DNA of 43,001 bases from Pseudomonadota bacterium (GCA_021785035.1 JAJYGP010000093.1:1-43001); one strand, 5' to 3'; counted from the first letter of the stretch, positions 10,176 through 19,782 are shown. A program made the numbers and translations. The notes: generated by a model not told the origin, from the letters alone.

Positions 10176-10204
10176 CTTGATTTTTAGGCCGCGTGAGCCC
10201 AATT
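10176..10204 (+). promoter_or_regulatory. Candidate heat-shock (sigma-32) promoter of lon
   Basis: CTTGATT (10176-10182), a 14-bp spacer, then GCCCAATT (10197-10204). Compared with CTTGAAA and CCCCATnT this is five of seven and five of seven defined bases. The spacer length equals that of the htpG candidate. Predicted transcription start is near 10211, some 65 nt before the lon ATG. Confidence 0.5.
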
Positions 10205-10215
10205 ACACCATAGCA

Positions 10216-10242
10216 GGCCCTGGGTCGTTTCGGCCCAGGGCC
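10216..10242 (+). promoter_or_regulatory. GC-rich stem-loop in the lon leader
   Basis: GGCCCTGGG (10216-10224) and CCCAGGGCC (10234-10242) form a perfect 9-bp stem around a 9-nt loop. No T run follows, so it is not a standard intrinsic terminator. If the sigma-32-like promoter upstream is used, the stem would lie within a few nucleotides of the 5' end of the lon mRNA. It could instead be a leaky terminator for clpX. Confidence 0.6.
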
Positions 10243-10277
10243 CCACATCGGCCTAAGCGCCGTCACAAGGGGCACTC

Positions 10278-12698
10278 ATGACTGAAGAACCGCATTTACC
10301 GGAAGTGCCTGACGCCTCAGCGATACCCGTGCTTCCGCTCCGGGATGTCGTCGTGTTTCCGCATATGGTGATTCCGCTCTTCGTGGGACGGAAGAAGTCC
10401 ATCAAGGCGCTTGAACGTGCGATGGAGGGCGGTAAGCAGATCATGTTGGTGGCACAGAAGAGTGCGTCCGACGACGATCCGGCCCCTGAGGGTATCCATG
10501 TCATCGGTACGGTGGCGAATATCCTCCAGCTTCTGAAGTTGCCTGACGGGACCGTGAAAGTGCTGGTCGAAGGCGACCAGCGCGCACAGGTCGAGCGTTT
10601 TGTAGAGACGGACGAATCGTTCTCGGCCCAGATCCGGCGACTGGAGACCGAGGGACTAGACGACAAGGAGGGCGAAGCCCTCATGCGTTCGGTTCTGAAC
10701 GAATTTGACCAGTACGTCAAACTGAACATGAAGATCCCCCCGGAGATTCTGACGTCGCTTGCGGGGATCGACGATCCGGGGCGCTTGGCAGACACGGTGA
10801 CGGCGCATTTAAGCCTGAAGATCGACGAGAAGCAGCAGATTCTGGAAATGCTGAATGTCCGAGACCGTCTGGAACACATTCTGGGGGTGATGGAATCCGA
10901 GATCGACCTGCTGCAAGTCGAGAAGCGTATTCGCGGGCGCGTGAAGCGGCAAATGGAGAAGAGCCAGCGCGAGTACTATTTGAATGAGCAGATGAAGGCC
11001 ATTCAAAAGGAGCTGGGCGATCTCGAGGACGCTCCGAGCGAGACCGAGGAATTGGCCCAGAAGATTAAGAAGGCCGGAATGCCGAAGGAGGCGCGCGAGA
11101 AGGCGATCGCCGAGCTCAATAAGCTGAAGATGATGTCGCCCATGGCCGCTGAGGCCACCGTAGTGCGCAATTACATCGATTGGCTTGTGGCCGTGCCATG
11201 GAAGAAACACAGCAAAATTCAGAAAGATTTGGCTGAAGCCGAACGGATATTGGAAGCAGATCACTATGGTCTTGATAAGGTTAAAGAGCGGATTATTGAG
11301 TACTTAGCGGTTCAGCAGCGGGTGAATAAGCTGAAGGGGCCCATTTTGTGCCTCGTCGGCCCCCCGGGTGTCGGCAAGACCTCTCTCGGCCAGTCGATAG
11401 CGCGGGCGACCAACCGGAAGTTTATTCGGATGTCTCTCGGAGGGGTGCGCGACGAAGCGGAAATTCGTGGTCATAGGCGCACTTACATAGGTTCTTTGCC
11501 CGGCAAAATCATTCAGAATATGGCCAAGGCGAAGACCCGCAACCCGCTATTTATGTTAGACGAAGTCGATAAGATGGCGATGGACTTCCGCGGTGACCCC
11601 TCATCGGCGCTTCTTGAGGTGTTGGATCCAGAACAGAACCACGCCTTCAATGACCACTACCTGGAGGTCGATTACGATCTTTCGGACGTGATGTTCATCG
11701 CGACCTCCAATAGCCTCAATATCCCCGGACCGCTTCTCGACCGAATGGAGGTGATCCGCCTTTCGGGTTATACCGAAGACGAGAAGATTAATATCGCGAT
11801 GCGTTATCTTGTGGCAAAGCAGAAACAAAATAACGGCTTAAGAGAAGACGAGTTGCAGCTTTCCGAGTCGGCCATTCGCGATATTGTGCGTTATTACACC
11901 CGGGAAGCGGGCGTGCGCAATCTAGAGCGAGAGGTCGCGAAGATATCGCGTAAGGTCGCCCGTGAGTTGCTTTTGAACAAAAAGCGCGACCATTTGGCGG
12001 TGAGCGCCAAGAATCTCGATAAATATTTAGGGGTGCGGCACTTCCGCTATGGGATGGCCGAGCAGAAGAATCAGGTCGGCCAGGTCACCGGGCTTGCCTG
12101 GACCGAGGTGGGTGGCGAGCTGCTGACCATCGAGAGCGCACTTTTGCCGGGAAAGGGCAAATTGACCATCACCGGGAAGCTCGGCGATGTCATGCAGGAG
12201 TCGATCCAGGCGGCCATGAGCGTGGTCCGTTCCCGGGCCGCGTCGCTCGGTATTCCCGAGGACTTTTATCAGAAGCATGATTTCCATCTCCATGTGCCGG
12301 AGGGCGCGACACCCAAGGATGGGCCAAGCGCGGGTATCGGTATGTGTACGGCCATGGTGTCGGTATTAACCTCGATTCCGGTGCGAGCCGACGTCGCGAT
12401 GACGGGTGAAATTACCTTGCGTGGCGAGGTGTTGCCGATCGGGGGCTTGAAAGAAAAGTTGCTGGCGGCTCATCGTGGGGGCATCAAGACCGTCATCATT
12501 CCCGAAGAAAACGAGAAGGATTTGGTGGAGATACCGAAGAATATTCGAGAGTCTTTGGATATCAAACCGTTGCGATGGATTGATCAGGTTCTCGAGGTGG
12601 CTTTGGAACACGTACCGAAGCCTTCACCTGAGGCCGCCGAAGGGGGGAAACCCCGTGAAGCGGAGCCTTCTGAGCCCAAGCTCATTACGACCCACTAA
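10278..12698 (+). CDS. lon: Lon protease (ATP-dependent endopeptidase La)
   Basis: An 806-residue cytosolic protease, close to the Escherichia coli length. It has an N-terminal LAN substrate-binding domain (from [23 protein letters not shown]), a coiled-coil region around 190-260, an AAA+ module with Walker A GPPGVGKT at 361-368 and FMLDEVDKM as Walker B, and a C-terminal peptidase domain with the Ser684-Lys727 dyad in DGPSAGIGM and GGLKEKLL. It degrades misfolded and regulatory proteins. The acidic, proline-rich tail after about residue 778 is poorly conserved. The ATG is the first in-frame start. A hup promoter begins 11 bp after its stop. Confidence 0.98.
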   Translation: MTEEPHLPEVPDASAIPVLPLRDVVVFPHMVIPLFVGRKKSIKALERAMEGGKQIMLVAQKSASDDDPAPEGIHVIGTVANILQLLKLPDGTVKVLVEGDQRAQVERFVETDESFSAQIRRLETEGLDDKEGEALMRSVLNEFDQYVKLNMKIPPEILTSLAGIDDPGRLADTVTAHLSLKIDEKQQILEMLNVRDRLEHILGVMESEIDLLQVEKRIRGRVKRQMEKSQREYYLNEQMKAIQKELGDLEDAPSETEELAQKIKKAGMPKEAREKAIAELNKLKMMSPMAAEATVVRNYIDWLVAVPWKKHSKIQKDLAEAERILEADHYGLDKVKERIIEYLAVQQRVNKLKGPILCLVGPPGVGKTSLGQSIARATNRKFIRMSLGGVRDEAEIRGHRRTYIGSLPGKIIQNMAKAKTRNPLFMLDEVDKMAMDFRGDPSSALLEVLDPEQNHAFNDHYLEVDYDLSDVMFIATSNSLNIPGPLLDRMEVIRLSGYTEDEKINIAMRYLVAKQKQNNGLREDELQLSESAIRDIVRYYTREAGVRNLEREVAKISRKVARELLLNKKRDHLAVSAKNLDKYLGVRHFRYGMAEQKNQVGQVTGLAWTEVGGELLTIESALLPGKGKLTITGKLGDVMQESIQAAMSVVRSRAASLGIPEDFYQKHDFHLHVPEGATPKDGPSAGIGMCTAMVSVLTSIPVRADVAMTGEITLRGEVLPIGGLKEKLLAAHRGGIKTVIIPEENEKDLVEIPKNIRESLDIKPLRWIDQVLEVALEHVPKPSPEAAEGGKPREAEPSEPKLITTH

Positions 12699-12708
12699 GG
12701 TCCTTACC

Positions 12709-12738
12709 TTGACAGCAGTAGGGGGGCACTTGTATAAG
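12709..12738 (+). promoter_or_regulatory. Strong sigma-70 promoter of hup
   Basis: A perfect -35 TTGACA (12709-12714), an 18-bp spacer and TATAAG (12733-12738, five of six). It starts 11 bp after the lon stop and gives a leader of about 60 nt to the GTG of hup. High expression of HU fits a near-consensus promoter. The following tRNA genes may also use this transcript. Confidence 0.75.
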
Positions 12739-12806
12739 AGCTGTCTACCGCGAGGCTCGCAGGACGAAGACTGGCTTTTTGGAACCACTTGGAAGGGGAG
12801 CACTAG

Positions 12807-13079
12807 GTGAATAAATCTGAACTGATTGAGAAGGTGGCGGAGCACGCTGATCTGAATAAGGCTTCGGCAGCGCGAGCGGTTGATGCCGTGTTCGACAGCA
12901 TCACCCGGGCCCTTCGGGCGGGTGAGACCATCAACTTGGTGGGTTTCGGTACCTTTTCCGTTGGCGAGCGAGCCGCCCGTAGTGGTCGAAACCCGCGTAC
13001 TGGGGAGACCATCGATATCGCGGCTTCGCGGAACCCGCGCTTCAAGGCTGGCAAAGGCCTCAAGGATGCCGTAAATTAG
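12807..13079 (+). CDS. hupB: DNA-binding protein HU (beta type)
   Basis: A 90-residue histone-like protein that binds and bends DNA without strict sequence preference and compacts the nucleoid. The DNA-clamping arm signature GRNPRTGE is present near residues 60-67, and the body matches the HU fold ([12 protein letters not shown] at the N-terminus, [10 protein letters not shown] at the end). It has the usual 90 residues. The start is GTG, preceded by GGAAGGGGAG. The position directly after lon is that of hupB in many gammaproteobacteria, hence the symbol. IHF is less likely because the body lacks IHF-specific features and the neighbourhood fits HU. Confidence 0.95.
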   Translation: MNKSELIEKVAEHADLNKASAARAVDAVFDSITRALRAGETINLVGFGTFSVGERAARSGRNPRTGETIDIAASRNPRFKAGKGLKDAVN

Positions 13080-13110
13080 CGGCCCTTCGGTGGGGAAAAT
13101 AGCCGAAGTC

Positions 13111-13186
13111 GGGTGCTTAGCTCAGTTGGTAGAGCGTCGCCCTTACAAGGCGAATGTCGGGGGTTCGAACCCCTCAGCACCCACCA
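13111..13186 (+). tRNA. tRNA-Val (anticodon UAC)
   Basis: A 76-nt tRNA with acceptor GGGTGCT/AGCACCC, D arm GCTCAGTTGGTAGAGC, anticodon loop CTTACAA (anticodon TAC) on a TCGCC/GGCGA stem, T arm GGGGGTTCGAACCCCT region, and encoded CCA at 13184-13186. It lies 31 bp after hup and 12 bp before tRNA-Asp, so the two are probably processed from one transcript. Confidence 0.98.
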
Positions 13187-13198
13187 AATACCGGTTTT

Positions 13199-13275
13199 GG
13201 AGTGGTAGTTCAGTTGGTTAGAATACCGGCCTGTCACGCCGGGGGTCGCGGGTTCGAGTCCCGTCCACTCCGCCA
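13199..13275 (+). tRNA. tRNA-Asp (anticodon GUC)
   Basis: A 77-nt tRNA with acceptor GGAGTGG/CCACTCC, discriminator G, and encoded CCA at 13273-13275. The anticodon stem is CCGGC/GCCGG with loop CTGTCAC, anticodon GTC. The T loop is TTCGAGT. A short TTTT follows directly after the CCA. ppiD begins 42 bp downstream. Confidence 0.98.
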
Positions 13276-13317
13276 TTTTGTGAGGACAGGTGCTAAACGG
13301 AGGCCTGTCGGTTCGAT

Positions 13318-15228
13318 ATGTTAAACGCGTTGCGTGAAAAGACCCAGGGCCTGATGGGCATGGCCCTACTCGTAGTTCTCGTAGTTCCTTTCGTGTTATG
13401 GGGAGTCAGTTCCTATTTCGGGGGCGGCGCGACTGTGTATGTCGCGCGCGGCCACGGGCTGCGCATCACCGAGCCCGCCTTTCGGGCCGGCTTGGCGCGC
13501 CAACGCGTGGCATTCGAAAGGGCCTTCGGGAAGTCTTTGAATCCGGCGATCTTGAGCAGCCAGAGGTTTAAGAAGGCGGTCCTCGAGGGGCTTATCAATA
13601 AGGCCCTATTGCTACGGAGCGCGCGTCAGTCTGGGTACACGACGAACCGAATCACACTTGCCGAAGAGATCCGACAGATCCCGGCCTTTCGCGTCAATGG
13701 ACATTTTAGCTTGGCCCGTTATCGGGCAGTGTTGGCGGGTGAAGGATTTACGGTGCCGCGTTTCGAGCGCCAGGTGCGAGATCTGACCCTTCTCAATCAG
13801 GTCAAGGTCGGGCTGTTGGCGAGCGCCTTTGTGCCCACTCCGGAATTGCAGCGGGCCGCGGCCTTGCTCGGACAGAAACGATCGATCGCCTATGTCGTGC
13901 TTTCTCCCCGCCCCTTCCAAAGGGCGATTCGCGTGACGGCCCCGGAAGTCCAGCAGTACTACGCGAGCCATTCCCAGGATTTTAGGCTGCCGCAAAAGAT
14001 ACGGATTGCCTATGTGTTGTTGTCTCCGCAGGCGATTATGCGCCAGATGCACGCGAAGATCGGAATGAGTGCGCTGCAAAAGGCCTATCAAAACCACATC
14101 CAAGAGTTTACCCAGCCAGCCCAGCGTCTCGTGCGCCACATCATGATTGCCTTGCCGAGCCACCCGACGGCTGCGCAAATCGCCCAGGCTAAGGCCAAGC
14201 TTCTGGCCATCCGTAGCCAGATACAGCATGGAGCCCACTTTTCAGTGCTTGCCAAACGCTATTCCGAGGATCCAAGTTCGGCGGCTGCGGGCGGCAGTTT
14301 GGGCTATGTCACCCAGTCTGAGCTGTCAAAGTCGGTGGGAAAGGCGGCTTTTGCTCTTCCTCTCGACCATGTGAGCACTCCCGTTGTGGGCCAGTCCGGC
14401 GTGCATCTCCTCGAGGTTATGGGGGTAAAGCCGGCGACCGTCGATCCCTTTGCAGCCGTTCGCGGCCAATTGGTGCGCATGGTTATGCGGTCGCGAGCAC
14501 GCAAGCGGCTCTATCATTTATCTGAGCGGCTGCGGAATGCGGCTTTCGAGCATCCGCATAGTCTCGGGCCGGCGGCCCACAAGCTGGGTCTGGTCCTTCA
14601 GGAAAGCGGGTGGTTCGGGCGTACGGGCGGGCACGGGATCGCGGCTTTGCCGCAGGTCGTGAAGGCGGTCTTTGTGCCTAAGGTGTTGGCGGGGCGCCGC
14701 AATACGCATGCCATTGCGTTGGGCGAGGACGCTATTCTGGTGGCCCATGTGGTGGCTCGAAAGGCCGCGCGTACCGAACCTTTGGCCACGGCTCGCCCGG
14801 CGATTATGAAACGCATACAGCGCGAACGTGCTTTGACGCTCGTAAAGCGCAAGGAAAGCCTTCTGTTTCGAGAGTTGCAGAAGGGGGCTGCGCTCACAGT
14901 GGTGGCGCATCAGATGGGTTTGGTCGTGACCGTCCCGGCAGCGTTTAAATCGGGTGCCCATGGCCTTCCTGGCCCCTTGGTAAAGGCCGTCTATGAGACC
15001 CGGCCACCCGGTCGCTTTCCACGGCCGGGCGTTGCAAAGCTGGGCCACGGACGCTTGGCGGTATTTGTCGTGCGCAAGGTGGTTATGGGGCAGGTGAACC
15101 CGACTAGTGCTCGCTTCGCGAAGCTCGAGCAATCGTTTACGAACGATGTCGGGGTGGAGGCTTACCTTGCATACATAAAGACTTTACGAGAGAAGGCCCA
15201 CGTTCATATCCATGCGGGCGCCCTATAA
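13318..15228 (+). CDS. ppiD: PpiD-like periplasmic folding factor (SurA-N and parvulin domains)
   Basis: A 636-residue protein with a short cytosolic N-terminus, one signal-anchor helix near residues 13-31 (ALLVVLVVPFVLWGV), and a long periplasmic part. The SurA-like N-terminal chaperone segment follows (about 45-200). A single parvulin-type peptidyl-prolyl isomerase domain spans roughly 268-370, with the family pattern of HIMIALP, FSVLAKRYSEDPSS, GGSLGYV and HLLEV. The remaining C-terminal half has the second SurA-like region seen in PpiD. Its family works next to the SecYEG translocon on newly exported proteins. The location downstream of hup matches other gammaproteobacteria. An AGG-rich ribosome site (GGAGG near 13299) is about 14 bp ahead of the ATG. 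Confidence 0.93.
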   Translation: MLNALREKTQGLMGMALLVVLVVPFVLWGVSSYFGGGATVYVARGHGLRITEPAFRAGLARQRVAFERAFGKSLNPAILSSQRFKKAVLEGLINKALLLRSARQSGYTTNRITLAEEIRQIPAFRVNGHFSLARYRAVLAGEGFTVPRFERQVRDLTLLNQVKVGLLASAFVPTPELQRAAALLGQKRSIAYVVLSPRPFQRAIRVTAPEVQQYYASHSQDFRLPQKIRIAYVLLSPQAIMRQMHAKIGMSALQKAYQNHIQEFTQPAQRLVRHIMIALPSHPTAAQIAQAKAKLLAIRSQIQHGAHFSVLAKRYSEDPSSAAAGGSLGYVTQSELSKSVGKAAFALPLDHVSTPVVGQSGVHLLEVMGVKPATVDPFAAVRGQLVRMVMRSRARKRLYHLSERLRNAAFEHPHSLGPAAHKLGLVLQESGWFGRTGGHGIAALPQVVKAVFVPKVLAGRRNTHAIALGEDAILVAHVVARKAARTEPLATARPAIMKRIQRERALTLVKRKESLLFRELQKGAALTVVAHQMGLVVTVPAAFKSGAHGLPGPLVKAVYETRPPGRFPRPGVAKLGHGRLAVFVVRKVVMGQVNPTSARFAKLEQSFTNDVGVEAYLAYIKTLREKAHVHIHAGAL

Positions 15229-15372
15229 GAGCTGAGAGTCAGATTGGGGGCCGCGCCCGGCTTGGGTTTGGCCCTTTTCGTGGGCGGCGAGCTTCCATCG
15301 CCTGATCATTTGGGAGAGTTGTACGGGAACGGCCCTGGAAAGCGTCCGTCCCCGTGGACGTAATAGCTAGTT

Positions 15373-16158
15373 CTAGCCCTCGCCCATCGCCACCATATGA
15401 TATCCGGAATCGACGTACAGAATTTCTCCGGTAATGCCGGATGCGAGATCGGATGATAGGAAGGCGGCGGCGTTACCGACCTCTTCTATGGTGATGCCCC
15501 GGCGTAGCGGTGCGTTGCGTTCGTAGTAGTCGAGCATCTTTCGAAAATCACTAATGCCCGCCGCTGCCAAGGTTTTGATAGGACCTGCGGATATTCCGTT
15601 TACCCGAACACCTAGGGGGCCCAGGCTTTGGGCGAGGTAGCGCACATTGGCCTCGAGACTGGCCTTGGCAAGGCCCATGACGTTGTAGTGGGGCACTACC
15701 CTGACAGCGCCCAGATAGGAGAGGGTTAGAAGAGATCCCTTGCGCGGCGCGATCGCCGGGCGCGCCGCTTTTGCGAGGGCCGCGAAGCTATAGGAGCTGA
15801 TGTCGTGCGCTTCAAGGAAGCCGGCTCGAGTGACGGCATCGATGTAGTCGCCTTCGAGCTGCTCTCGTGGGGCATAGGCAATCGAGTGGATAAGTGCATC
15901 AAAGCCGTCCGGCCATTCCTTATTTAAGGCCTCGAAGAGCGAGGTGATCTCGCTATCGTGGCTCACGTCGCACGGCAGAACGATATGGCTATCAGTCATT
16001 TGTGCAAGACCCTGCACCCGACTGAGCAGTTTTTCGTTTTGGTAGGTATAAGCGATTTCCGCACCTTGCGCATGCATTGCCTGGGCGATCCCCCAGGCAA
16101 TGGAGCGTTCGTTCAAGGCCCCAAAGACAAGAGCTCGCTTACCCGTCAGAAATCCCAT
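15373..16158 (-). CDS. fabI: Enoyl-[acyl-carrier-protein] reductase (NADH), FabI type
   Basis: A 261-residue short-chain dehydrogenase that performs the last reduction of each fatty acid elongation cycle. The FabI form of the cofactor motif is G-x5-SIAWG ([13 protein letters not shown]), and the catalytic set is Tyr148, Tyr158 and Lys165 in SYLGAV[10 protein letters not shown]. The canonical AER after YLG reads AVR, a small local difference. The ATG at 16158 gives the family N-terminus [13 protein letters not shown] and has GGGAG about 11 bp upstream. In-frame starts further upstream would run into the T tract of a terminator and are rejected. It is convergent with ppiD. Only about 24 bp separate its start from the T tract of the mltD terminator, an odd position for a gene on the same strand. 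Confidence 0.97.
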   Translation of the reverse strand: MGFLTGKRALVFGALNERSIAWGIAQAMHAQGAEIAYTYQNEKLLSRVQGLAQMTDSHIVLPCDVSHDSEITSLFEALNKEWPDGFDALIHSIAYAPREQLEGDYIDAVTRAGFLEAHDISSYSFAALAKAARPAIAPRKGSLLTLSYLGAVRVVPHYNVMGLAKASLEANVRYLAQSLGPLGVRVNGISAGPIKTLAAAGISDFRKMLDYYERNAPLRRGITIEEVGNAAAFLSSDLASGITGEILYVDSGYHMVAMGEG

Positions 16159-16181
16159 GGTGATCGTGTCTCCCATTAAAA

Positions 16182-16214
16182 ATGACAAAACTCGACTATC
16201 CTGTGATAGTCGAG
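16182..16214 (-). terminator. Strong intrinsic terminator of mltD (or attenuator of fabI)
   Basis: Read on the minus strand, CTCGACTATC and GATAGTCGAG form a perfect 10-bp stem with tetraloop ACAG, followed at once by TTTTGTCATTTTT. It begins 27 nt after the mltD stop. This is the clearest intrinsic terminator in the window. It works in one direction only, since no T run follows on the plus strand. Confidence 0.8.
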
Positions 16215-16241
16215 GCCTTGGTGTCCATGCGCAGTGAAACT

Positions 16242-17732
16242 CTATTCGGAAATGCGCGCCTTAGCCATGGCGGCGGGCAGCATAGCGGGGGAGGCCCAGA
16301 TAAGTATGCGCTGTCCGAGCCTCAAAACGCCATGGTTGTTCAAGACGTTCCAACGCCTAAGCTGGCTCACGTAGACGCGGTAACGAGCCGCGATACTCCA
16401 CAGCGTATCGCCTGGACGCACGCGGTGGATGATCTTGATGCGGCGCTGGTTTCGGGCAAGCGCTACCTGGGGATGAGCCTGGGCGCCGCGTTTCACGACC
16501 AAGCGTCGACCGGCCATGGGGATCAGTAGGCTTTGACCAACTCGGAGCAGATTTCCGTATATGCGGTTGGTGGATCGGATGGAGGCGATGCTCACGCCGT
16601 ACTCTTCCGAGATGCGGTATAAAGTGTCACCCGGTTCGACCACATGACGGGCCCACTGCATGCGGTCTTGGGGCGGCAGTTGACTTAGGCCCTCAAGCAA
16701 AGCGGCCTTGGTCGCGACGGGTACTAGGATGGTGTGTGGCCCATTGGGGGCAGTTGCCCACTGCGTAAAGCCGGGATTGATGGCGTAGAGCTGCTTTAAG
16801 GACATGTTGGCAAGACGGGCGATGACGCTGAGGTCGATCTGAGAGCCGGTATTGACGCGGACGAAGTACGGACTATTGGGAATGGCTCGCAGCGTTAAGC
16901 CGAATTTGGAGGGATCCCGGACGATATTGACAAAGGCCATGAGCTTAGGCACATAGTGTTCGGTTTGGGCCGGAAGCCGCAGGTCGCGGTAATGGGTGCC
17001 AAGCCCGAGGGCCTCATTGTGGGCAATCGCCTCTTCGACTGTCCCCTGGCCTGCGTTGTAGGCGGCGAGAGCGAGGTTCCAGCTGTGAAACTGCTTATGA
17101 AGGGATTGGAGAAAATCTAAGGCTGCGTTGGTCGAGGCTATGATGTCGCGTTCGCCGTTGTACCACCAGTTCGATTTGAGACCCCACAAGCGTCCCGTCG
17201 CGGGCTCAAATTGCCATAAGCCGATGGCCGCGGAACGGGAATAGGCAACGGGCGAGTAAGCGCTTTCGATCGCGGGAAGCAGGGCGATCTCCGTTGGCAT
17301 GTTGCGCTTCTGGACGTCCTCGACGATCTGATAGAGGTAAAGGTTTGCACGTTGCAACATGCGGTCGACATACTGGGGGTTATTGGCAAACCACTCCTCA
17401 TAGCGCGCCACGCGCGGCCCTTCCATGTGCGGGAGGCGAAAGCCAGCACGAATGCGGTCCCAGAGGTTGGTATATTTCGTGTCGTTTACGTAGACGGGAG
17501 CGGGGCGTTTAACGCCGGAAACGATCGCGACCGGGCATTTCCCGACCTTGACTGTCTCAGGTGCCGCAAGTGCAGCGGCCCGGGCTGTCCCCTGGACGTT
17601 GGCTGAGTGTCCCGTGAATGGGGTCGCCCAAGAGCCAGCCGGGCCCGTGGGCACGGTGGCGCAACCGACCAAGCCTGTAAGTAAGGTGGCGAGGCTTGTG
17701 AGCCGCAGAATTTTAAGCGATACCGTTGTCAT
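16242..17732 (-). CDS. mltD: Membrane-bound lytic murein transglycosylase D with LysM repeats
   Basis: A 496-residue lipoprotein. The signal peptide ends in the lipobox LVGC with lipidated Cys24. A Slt-type lysozyme-like domain spans about 125-300: the catalytic glutamate is Glu156 in [16 protein letters not shown], followed by [13 protein letters not shown] and [12 protein letters not shown]. Two LysM domains near the C-terminus ([10 protein letters not shown]..., [10 protein letters not shown]...) bind peptidoglycan glycan. It cleaves the MurNAc-GlcNAc bond to give 1,6-anhydro ends in the outer membrane/periplasm. gloB lies directly upstream on the same strand, as mltD and gloB are neighbours in Escherichia coli. 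A good promoter lies in the 62-bp gap between them. Confidence 0.96.
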   Translation of the reverse strand: MTTVSLKILRLTSLATLLTGLVGCATVPTGPAGSWATPFTGHSANVQGTARAAALAAPETVKVGKCPVAIVSGVKRPAPVYVNDTKYTNLWDRIRAGFRLPHMEGPRVARYEEWFANNPQYVDRMLQRANLYLYQIVEDVQKRNMPTEIALLPAIESAYSPVAYSRSAAIGLWQFEPATGRLWGLKSNWWYNGERDIIASTNAALDFLQSLHKQFHSWNLALAAYNAGQGTVEEAIAHNEALGLGTHYRDLRLPAQTEHYVPKLMAFVNIVRDPSKFGLTLRAIPNSPYFVRVNTGSQIDLSVIARLANMSLKQLYAINPGFTQWATAPNGPHTILVPVATKAALLEGLSQLPPQDRMQWARHVVEPGDTLYRISEEYGVSIASIRSTNRIYGNLLRVGQSLLIPMAGRRLVVKRGAQAHPQVALARNQRRIKIIHRVRPGDTLWSIAARYRVYVSQLRRWNVLNNHGVLRLGQRILIWASPAMLPAAMAKARISE

Positions 17733-17759
17733 GTAGGAACTTCATGGTTATACGCCAGA

Positions 17760-17788
17760 ACTATAGGTTCTGCCAGGCTCTGCGTCAA
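17760..17788 (-). promoter_or_regulatory. Sigma-70 promoter of mltD
   Basis: On the minus strand, TTGACG (17788-17783), a 17-bp spacer and TATAGT (17765-17760): five of six at both boxes with ideal spacing. Predicted start is near 17753, about 20 nt before the ATG. The -10 lies in the loop of a small inverted repeat CAGAAC/GTTCTG, possibly an operator. Confidence 0.65.
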
Positions 17789-17794
17789 CGATGC

Positions 17795-18553
17795 TTATCC
17801 TTTGAAATCATCCTTCCAGCGCCGTAGTGTAGCGAATACGGTTGCGTCCGTATCCAACTTTTGGGCGGCGGCGCAAACTGCAGGGACGGAACTTCGTAAA
17901 AAGGGGTTGATCCGCCGTTCATCGGCAATGGTACTGGGTATCGTCGGCTGCCCGGCTGCGAGCAGACGTTTTGAGCGCCGTATAAAGGCGAGTATGTCCT
18001 CGTTGTTCGGTTCGACGTGGCGCGCAAAGGCCAGATTCGCGAGCGTATATTCGTGACCGCAGTAGACGCGGGTGGTGGGGGGAAGGGCGGCAAGTCTCAT
18101 AAGTGAGGTATGGAGTTGTTGGGCTGTTCCCTCAAAGAGGCGACCGCAGCCGGCCACGAAGAGGGTGTCGCCGCAGAACACTCGGCCATCGCCGACGTAG
18201 GCGACATGGCCGCGGGTGTGCCCGGGAACCGCGAGCACCGTGTAGGACTCACGGGCGCCGATGTCGATGGTATCCCCGTCCTCTACCGGGTGCGTGACCC
18301 CCGGTATCGATTCTGCGGCCGGTCCATATACTGGGATTGCGAATCGGCGCGCCAGGGTCTCGACACCTCCTGTATGATCGCGGTGGTGATGGGTACACAA
18401 AATGGCGGTCGGCGACAGACGGTGTTGGGCGAGCGCAACTAGCACCGGATCGGCGTCTCCCGGATCAACGATGGCGACACAACCGGGTTTCTGTCCGGGA
18501 ATGAGCCAGATATAGTTATCGCGGAAGGCCTGGACTGCTATGACATTGTCCAT
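17795..18553 (-). CDS. gloB: Hydroxyacylglutathione hydrolase (glyoxalase II)
   Basis: A 252-residue metallo-beta-lactamase fold enzyme that hydrolyses S-D-lactoylglutathione to D-lactate and glutathione, the second step of methylglyoxal detoxification. The binuclear metal site is clear in THHHRDHTGG, with further ligands in VPGHTRGHVAY, FCGDTLF and YCGHEYT. The C-terminal glutathione-binding helical domain is present and the size is standard. The ATG at 18553 gives the family start MDNVIAVQAFRDNYIW; a longer in-frame extension upstream is rich in Arg and Pro and overlaps the divergent gene, so it is rejected. The start has no clear ribosome site. The divergent methyltransferase begins 23 bp away. 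Confidence 0.96.
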   Translation of the reverse strand: MDNVIAVQAFRDNYIWLIPGQKPGCVAIVDPGDADPVLVALAQHRLSPTAILCTHHHRDHTGGVETLARRFAIPVYGPAAESIPGVTHPVEDGDTIDIGARESYTVLAVPGHTRGHVAYVGDGRVFCGDTLFVAGCGRLFEGTAQQLHTSLMRLAALPPTTRVYCGHEYTLANLAFARHVEPNNEDILAFIRRSKRLLAAGQPTIPSTIADERRINPFLRSSVPAVCAAAQKLDTDATVFATLRRWKDDFKG

Positions 18554-18576
18554 GAGCGCAAGTGTGGGGGTACGGG

Positions 18577-19329
18577 ATGGGCGAGTCAATGGATGAAAGA
18601 TTGGTCGCGCAGGCCGAGCGCTTAGCCGAATGGCTTGGAGGACCGTTAGGTGAATCTCTACAGGCCCTCGAGGCCCACAGGCTACGTGAGGTCTTGCCCG
18701 CATTGCCCGGAACCTTCGCCGTCCAGCTGGGCTGGTTTGGTCGTCGCGACCTGCTGGAGTCCAGTCCGACTGCGGTTCACGTGCTGATCGATCCTCAGGG
18801 GGTCTCGTCGGGAGGGCAATGCCTGCAAGCGATGCCCGAGGCTCTTCCACTTGACGGAAAGTCGGTCCAGGTCGTGTTGTTGCCACACACCCTCGATATG
18901 TCCCGGGATCCGCATCAACTGTTGCGCGAGGCGCACCGGGTATTGGTGCCCGAGGGCTACGTGGTCGTGGTCGGATTCAACCCCTTGAGTCTCTGGGGGC
19001 TGCGTCGTCTGATCCCGGGCTCGCGCGCCCATTTACCGTGGTGCGCCGACTGGATCGGCGTGCGGCGTCTCAAGGACTGGCTCTCCTTGCTTGATTTTGA
19101 GCTGACCCACGGTAGCATGTTGTACTATCGTCCGCCGCTTAAGCGCCAACGCCTCATGGATCACCTGTTTTTTCTCGAGCACATCGGTGACCGGTGGTGG
19201 CCCCTGACCGCGGCTGTCTACGTCGTGGTGGCGAAGAAACGGACTCCGGGCCTCACTCCCATCACCCCGGCCCTACGTCGTTCCCGAGTGCGAGCGCTTT
19301 CGCAAACTGCGGGGGCTCGTTATGGCTAG
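18577..19329 (+). CDS. SAM-dependent methyltransferase-like protein (YafS-type)
   Basis: A class I methyltransferase-like protein of about 250 residues. The fold is suggested by the late motifs [35 protein letters not shown], typical of motif II-III of the UbiE/YafS group. The first glycine-rich SAM motif is atypical ([10 protein letters not shown]), as in YafS relatives. Substrate unknown. The place between gloB and rnhA-dnaQ is the same as for yafS in Escherichia coli, which supports orthology. I take the ATG at 18577; GTG at 18562 and ATG at 18589 are alternatives. Its stop overlaps the rnhA start by 8 bp. The C-terminus is basic and low in complexity. Confidence 0.8.
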   Translation: MGESMDERLVAQAERLAEWLGGPLGESLQALEAHRLREVLPALPGTFAVQLGWFGRRDLLESSPTAVHVLIDPQGVSSGGQCLQAMPEALPLDGKSVQVVLLPHTLDMSRDPHQLLREAHRVLVPEGYVVVVGFNPLSLWGLRRLIPGSRAHLPWCADWIGVRRLKDWLSLLDFELTHGSMLYYRPPLKRQRLMDHLFFLEHIGDRWWPLTAAVYVVVAKKRTPGLTPITPALRRSRVRALSQTAGARYG

Positions 19330-19774
19330 AGTCGTGATTTATACCGACGGCGCTTGCCGCGGAAATCCCGGCCCGGGTGGTTGGGGCGCGATCTTGAAGA
19401 CCGGTGAGCACGAACGGGCCTTGAACGGTGCTGAACGACTTACTACTAATAACCGCATGGAGTTGTGGGCGGCCATTGCCGCGCTGCGCGCCCTCAAGCG
19501 ACCGTGTGATGTCGATCTTGTTACGGATTCCCAATACCTGCGGCGTGGTATTACCGAGTGGCTTACGCAGTGGAAGCGGCGCGGCTGGCTCACCGCCGGA
19601 CGAAAGCCGGTCGCCAATGTCGACCTGTGGCAGCAATTGGACGAGGCGGCGGCGATCCATAAGATCAACTGGCGTTGGGTGAAAGGGCATTCCGGGGACC
19701 CCGGAAACGAGCGGGCCGATCAGTTAGCTAACGAAGCGATTGACCAATTGTTACAGAATAAGCGCGAACGGTGA
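19322..19774 (+). CDS. rnhA: Ribonuclease HI
   Basis: A 150-residue enzyme that cuts the RNA strand of RNA-DNA hybrids. All four carboxylates of the DEDD site are present: Asp9 ([14 protein letters not shown]), Glu47 (NNRMELWA), Asp69 (VTDSQYL) and Asp133 (NERADQLAN), along with His123 in KGHSG. The basic protrusion QWKRRGW is also present. Size and sequence are standard. The ATG lies inside the end of the methyltransferase gene, so translation is likely coupled. dnaQ follows 8 bp after its stop on the same strand, whereas in Escherichia coli rnhA and dnaQ are divergent. Confidence 0.98.
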   Translation: MARVVIYTDGACRGNPGPGGWGAILKTGEHERALNGAERLTTNNRMELWAAIAALRALKRPCDVDLVTDSQYLRRGITEWLTQWKRRGWLTAGRKPVANVDLWQQLDEAAAIHKINWRWVKGHSGDPGNERADQLANEAIDQLLQNKRER

Positions 19775-19782
19775 GGAGTGAT

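Noticed and set aside
18554-18886. N-terminal extension of gloB of about 110 residues
   Set aside because: Arg/Pro-rich, unlike glyoxalase II, and it overlaps the divergent methyltransferase; the ATG at 18553 gives the known N-terminus.
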